Assembly: GCA_964614375.1 (NCBI GenBank)
Contig: CAZTLI010000066.1
Span: forward strand, 1 to 16,690
Source: CAZTLI01 sp964614375
Lineage (GTDB): Bacteria; Chloroflexota; Anaerolineae; Aggregatilineales; Phototrophicaceae
Direction: 5' to 3'
Length of the DNA stretch: 16,690 nt
The notes under the pieces are model-generated. The model was given only the letters and a program-made list of their open reading frames with translations. It was not told the origin of the DNA and did not search any database. Made by a program: the position numbers and the translations under genes. Numbering within the stretch: position 1 is the first letter of the stretch; each line of letters begins with the position of its first letter. This document shows, piece by piece, positions 14,029-16,690 of the stretch.

Positions 14029-14961
14029 ATGGTTTCTAATCAAGTCATTACATTGGAAAATGCGGCATCATTACAAGAATTGGCTGCGGTACGGCGGGGT
14101 TGGATTTCGCAAGTCCGCTGGTCGCCAGACGGTCATGTGCTGGCGATTGCCGATGCGCTCGGTATCTGGTTGTATCTCGACACATTTGGCGGTGCGCCGA
14201 GTCAAGCGTTAGATGGACACGATGGCCCCGTGAAAGACATCGCCTTCAGCCCGGATAGTCGCCTGCTGGTCTCATGCAGCGCTGATATGACCATTCGCGT
14301 CTGGCATGTCGGCGAAGGCACATGCAAAGCCGTACTCGAAGGGCATGAAGATTCTGTCGAAAGTGTGGCGGTCAGTCCCGATGGTCTGTTGATTGCGTCG
14401 GCAGGCGCAGACCGCACCGTGCGCGTGTGGGAACTCGATTCCGGCGAATCGCGCCCTGTGCTGGAAGGGCATACCGAAGAAGTCACCAGTGTGGCTTTTG
14501 GCTTAAATGGCAATCTGCTGGTATCGGGCAGTCGTGACCGCACCCTCCGTATGTGGGATTTGAAAGAAAAGACCAAAGGGACAGTGCTCGGTCAACATGA
14601 CGATTGGGTACGCCAGCTTGCCGTCAGTCCGGGTGGGACACAGGTCGCCTCCGCCAGTAAAGATATGACCATCCGTCTGTGGGATTTATACGACGGTGAG
14701 CAGGCCGCTTTGTTTCAGGCGCATTATAAAGGGGCGGATAGTGTCGGGTTTGCGCCGGGCGGCACACTGCTGGCATCGGGCGGGCGCGATAATCAAATTA
14801 TGTTATGGGACGTGGATAAAGCTGAACAACTCGGCATTCTCAAAGGCAACGAAAAACCCGTCCTCACCCTGGCGTTTAATCCATCAGGGACGCTGCTGGC
14901 ATCCGGCAGTGGCGATAACACCGTGCGCCTATGGCATGTGCCAAATGGTGACGCGGAATAA
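14029..14961 (+). CDS. WD40-repeat beta-propeller protein
   Basis: The 310-residue protein is one complete seven-bladed WD40 propeller and little else. The blades begin near residues 24, 62, 104, 146, 188, 230 and 272. Most carry the GH ... SPDG ... LLASGSxDxTxRxWDL pattern (for example HEDSVESVAVSPDGLLIASA, then ADRTVRVWEL). Blade 1 is divergent (WISQVRWSPDGHVLAIADALGIWLYL) and the sixth and seventh lack the usual GH pair (QAHYKGA, KGNEKPV). There is no signal peptide, kinase or NACHT domain, so it is probably a cytoplasmic protein-binding platform. GGGGGAGAG directly before the ATG is a strong ribosome site. It has its own promoter and converges on the DUF4230 gene 23 bp away, with no clear terminator between them. 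Confidence 0.93.
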   Translation: MVSNQVITLENAASLQELAAVRRGWISQVRWSPDGHVLAIADALGIWLYLDTFGGAPSQALDGHDGPVKDIAFSPDSRLLVSCSADMTIRVWHVGEGTCKAVLEGHEDSVESVAVSPDGLLIASAGADRTVRVWELDSGESRPVLEGHTEEVTSVAFGLNGNLLVSGSRDRTLRMWDLKEKTKGTVLGQHDDWVRQLAVSPGGTQVASASKDMTIRLWDLYDGEQAALFQAHYKGADSVGFAPGGTLLASGGRDNQIMLWDVDKAEQLGILKGNEKPVLTLAFNPSGTLLASGSGDNTVRLWHVPNGDAE

Positions 14962-14984
14962 AGTTCACGCGATTTGAATTGCTG

Positions 14985-15731
14985 TTAGCCATCGCCACAA
15001 CCAGGTGGAAAGATAATTTCGCCCTGTTGTGGCAGGGTTTCGACACTTACTTCAGAGACACTCGGTAAACCGAGCAGAATAATCTCGCGAATCGCGCCTT
15101 CGGCCTGTGTTCGCGCGCTGTCGAGGATGCCATCTTCGACAGCAGTATTCCGAAATTGGCGAATGGCGAAGCGGCGCGCCTCTTGATCGAGGTTGGGCAG
15201 CGGTGATGCAAACAACCCGGTATCGCGTGAAATGACATACGAGGCGTCTTCGTCCAGAAAACAATTGATAATCACCGGGTACGGAATCCGAACGGTCAGG
15301 CGATTGCCATCGACGGTGATCGACCCGGCATTAATCTCGTCCACGTTGATTCCCGCTTCAACCCGTCCTACCGCCATCATCACCAGCCGATCCCCATACA
15401 GTGCCGCGAGGATACCGGGCATATCGCGTTCACTGGTGACGATACCCGTAAAATTATAGGTCGTCGTCCGCAGCGAACTGATATTCTGGATGCGTTCGAG
15501 GACAACGGTGGTGATTTGTGTATCGACTTCGGGGTTGAAGATGCTGCGAACCCCGCCGATGATGCTATCGACCGTCGTCGCACCCAGCAGCAGCAGCACG
15601 AGGATGATGATGACCATAAGCCCCATACACCCCGCCGCGCCACCGATTCCCCAGACACAACCAGAACACCCGCGTTTTTCCTGTTCGTCTTCTTCATCTT
15701 CAACAATGATGTAATTCTGTGGCCGACTCAT
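14985..15731 (-). CDS. DUF4230 membrane-anchored protein
   Basis: The 248-residue protein has an acidic N-terminal tail (IIVEDEEDEQEKRG), a glycine- and cysteine-rich stretch (CSGCVWGIGGAAGC, residues 22-35), one membrane helix (about 37-51, LMVIIILVLLLLGA) and an outside DUF4230 domain. That domain shows VVLERIQNISSLRTTTYNFTGIV, GSITVDGNRLTVRIPYPVI, the typical ISRDTGLFA and the final ARTQAEGAIREIILLGLPSVSEVSVETL. The function of DUF4230 is not known; members sit at the membrane in many phyla. The two closely spaced cysteine pairs next to the membrane could be acylated or bind metal, but this is a guess. AGGA lies about nine bases before the ATG. It is divergent from the DCC-family gene. Confidence 0.9.
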   Translation of the reverse strand: MSRPQNYIIVEDEEDEQEKRGCSGCVWGIGGAAGCMGLMVIIILVLLLLGATTVDSIIGGVRSIFNPEVDTQITTVVLERIQNISSLRTTTYNFTGIVTSERDMPGILAALYGDRLVMMAVGRVEAGINVDEINAGSITVDGNRLTVRIPYPVIINCFLDEDASYVISRDTGLFASPLPNLDQEARRFAIRQFRNTAVEDGILDSARTQAEGAIREIILLGLPSVSEVSVETLPQQGEIIFPPGCGDG

Positions 15732-15846
15732 CGGCAGTCCTGTCGTTGGTTTCGCGTCCCATTTGCTCTATTATACGCAGATATACCTTCCATGTTGTAG
15801 GCGTATACCCTGCTTGTACTTGTGCATCTGCCATCGGTCACGATTC

Positions 15847-15876
15847 TGGACAAATTTCGGCTTATTTTGCTACAAT
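15847..15876 (+). promoter_or_regulatory. Promoter of the DCC-family gene
   Basis: TGGACA (15847-15852), an 18-bp spacer and TACAAT (15871-15876) make a good promoter. TGC directly before the -10 gives an extended -10. The ATG at 15905 is 28 bp further on. Confidence 0.65.
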
Positions 15877-15904
15877 ATTCACAAGCTAGCCCCGGAGTAC
15901 ACTT

Positions 15905-16306
15905 ATGCCCCTGACCGCCCTCTATGATGGACACTGTGTGATTTGCCAATCCTCACGTCGAATTGTGCGGGCACTGGACTGGTTCAACCGCGTCGAATTC
16001 CTCGATATACACGATACCGAGACGCGACACGCACGGTATCCACAGCTTGATTATGATGCGCTTATGGGCGAGATGCACGTCATCGAACCCGGTCATGCGC
16101 CGCGCGCGGGCTATGCTGCGATACGTCGTATGCTGCGCGAACTGCCGCTGGGACTGCCGGTGTGGGTAATATTGCTGCTGCCGGGTATGAATTGGCTGGG
16201 GAATAAGGTCTATCGCTTTGTGGCGCGTCACCGTTATCGGATTAACCGCTGGTTTGGTGTGGAGTTACCGGAATGTGGGGATGGCGTCTGCAAGATTCCG
16301 CAGTAG
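15905..16306 (+). CDS. DCC-family (DUF393) thiol-disulfide oxidoreductase
   Basis: The 133-residue protein belongs to the DCC family, named after its N-terminal D-x-x-C-x-x-C. Here it reads LYDGHCVICQSS with C11 and C14, the thioredoxin-like redox pair. Next come VEFLDIHD, the MHVIEPGHAPRAGYAAIRRML segment that follows in this family, a hydrophobic stretch (VWVILLLPGMNWLGNKVYRFVARHRYRINRWFG) and a C-terminal cysteine pair PECGDGVCK. Members are small, presumed cytoplasmic or membrane-associated disulfide oxidoreductases with unknown partners. GGAG lies nine bases before the ATG and a good extended -10 promoter lies upstream. It converges on the small minus-strand operon. Confidence 0.93.
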   Translation: MPLTALYDGHCVICQSSRRIVRALDWFNRVEFLDIHDTETRHARYPQLDYDALMGEMHVIEPGHAPRAGYAAIRRMLRELPLGLPVWVILLLPGMNWLGNKVYRFVARHRYRINRWFGVELPECGDGVCKIPQ

Positions 16307-16310
16307 GTAA

Positions 16311-16343
16311 CAAAAACGGCGCTCTTTTAGGATGAACGCCGTT
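16311..16343 (-). terminator. Rho-independent terminator of the small two-gene operon
   Basis: On the minus strand a perfect 7-bp stem AACGGCG / CGCCGTT (arms at 16343-16337 and 16321-16315, 15-base loop) runs into TTTTTG. The first arm overlaps the last codons of the 27-residue ORF. Confidence 0.65.
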
Positions 16344-16410
16344 CGATGGGTTGGGGGCGATTCAATTCGAGGCTGTCGTCGGCATGAAGTGGTTTACGAT
16401 GAATGTACAT
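16327..16410 (-). CDS. Tiny ORF, 27 residues
   Basis: ATG at 16410 is preceded by GAGAGG six bases upstream. The ribosome site overlaps the stop of the 43-residue ORF, only 10 bp lie between the two genes, and a terminator hairpin begins inside the last codons. The product (starting MYIHRKPLHADDSLELNR) is charged and has no membrane segment or cysteine. I do not recognise it. A longer frame to 16515 exists but runs through the neighbour in another frame and has no ribosome site. The support is the ribosome site, spacing and terminator, not homology. Confidence 0.45.
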   Translation of the reverse strand: MYIHRKPLHADDSLELNRPQPIERRSS

Positions 16411-16420
16411 TGTGACCTCT

Positions 16421-16552
16421 CTATGCACGGCTGCGGCGACGTTTGCGCGGGAGCAGTTCTTCGGTCTGCACCGGACGATTGACCAGCTCGCGGGTGAGTG
16501 CGCGTAATCTGTCATCGGCGACGGCTTTGCTCTGGGTATAGTTCAAGTTCAT
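16421..16552 (-). CDS. Small basic-tailed ORF, 43 residues
   Basis: A strong AAGGAG lies eight bases before the ATG at 16552. The peptide begins MNLNYTQSKAVADDRLRALT, has a helical middle (RLRALTRELVNRPVQTEELL) and ends in PRKRRRSRA, so it may bind nucleic acid or ribosomes. It is followed within 10 bp by a 27-residue ORF and then a terminator. I do not recognise the family. The region upstream (16553-16634) has a candidate -10, TATAAA on the minus strand near 16590, with no good -35. Confidence 0.55.
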   Translation of the reverse strand: MNLNYTQSKAVADDRLRALTRELVNRPVQTEELLPRKRRRSRA

Positions 16553-16634
16553 GATGGTTCTCCTTATATACATCGGTGGTACTGCTTTATACGGACGATG
16601 GACGAAATCGGTTCAAACTTGCCTTAGCGCTTGC

Positions 16635-16690
16635 CTAGCGTGTACGCCGTTGGCGCTTGTTCAGACGGATGGTGTTATCCGTCTTGATTT
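16635..16690 (-). CDS. Possible C-terminal end of a small basic protein (partial)
   Basis: On the minus strand the frame that enters at the window edge reads IKTDNTIRLNKRQRRTR and then stops (TAG, 16637-16635). The arginine/lysine-rich ending resembles that of the 43-residue ORF just downstream. With only 18 codons visible this is a suggestion. Against it, part of the frame forms a perfect hairpin (AGACGGAT / ATCCGTCT at 16663-16684) followed by TGATTT on the plus strand, which could instead be a plus-strand terminator. Confidence 0.25.
   Translation of the reverse strand, partial: IKTDNTIRLNKRQRRTR

Overview
The window is a stretch of ordinary bacterial chromosome. It is densely coded on both strands, with mid-range GC by eye and no phage, transposon, CRISPR, rRNA or tRNA signature that I can see. 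The best taxonomic guess is Chloroflexota (Anaerolineae-like). That rests on a phosphatase / DUF3090 / SCO1664-kinase-like trio (otherwise typical of Actinobacteria), together with a secreted PPC-domain metalloprotease, a DUF4230 protein, WD40 and HEAT-repeat proteins and a bacterial indoleamine 2,3-dioxygenase. This is inference from family content, not from a marker gene.

Layout. Positions 1-2269 (+) hold the 3' end of a PDR/VanB-type flavin/[2Fe-2S] reductase, a class I SAM methyltransferase and a translationally coupled indoleamine 2,3-dioxygenase. Positions 2346-4026 (-) hold a 73-residue zinc-ribbon protein with an operator-like promoter, then a thiolase with its own terminator. An orphan 122-residue protein (+) lies at 4322-4690. 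A minus-strand pair follows at 4893-6779: a ketol-acid reductoisomerase homologue whose active site looks dismantled, then a HEAT-repeat protein. A secreted HExxH metalloprotease (+, probable TTG start) ends in a clear hairpin at 8684-8709. A Rieske ferredoxin (-) and a MarR regulator (+) are divergent around three near-identical 14-bp palindromes. A secreted UshA-type 5'-nucleotidase (-) has a Pho-box-like tandem repeat upstream.

Positions 11749-13777 (-) hold the trio histidine phosphatase - DUF3090 - kinase-like SCO1664 protein. It is tightly packed, and its last two genes share a TAATG junction. After it come a seven-bladed WD40 protein (+), a membrane-anchored DUF4230 protein (-) and a DCC-family (DUF393) thiol oxidoreductase (+). 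The right end carries two very small minus-strand ORFs (43 and 27 residues), each with a good ribosome binding site, sharing one terminator, and perhaps the tail of a third small basic protein.

The genes do not form one pathway. The parts that hang together are the MarR/Rieske switch, the phosphatase/kinase-like trio, the reductoisomerase-like/HEAT pair, the methyltransferase/dioxygenase pair (possibly served by the upstream reductase) and the Pho-box/nucleotidase unit. The best leads are the degenerate reductoisomerase, the uncharacterised trio, the Pho-like repeats, the MarR operators with a probable leaderless transcript, and the tiny terminal operon.
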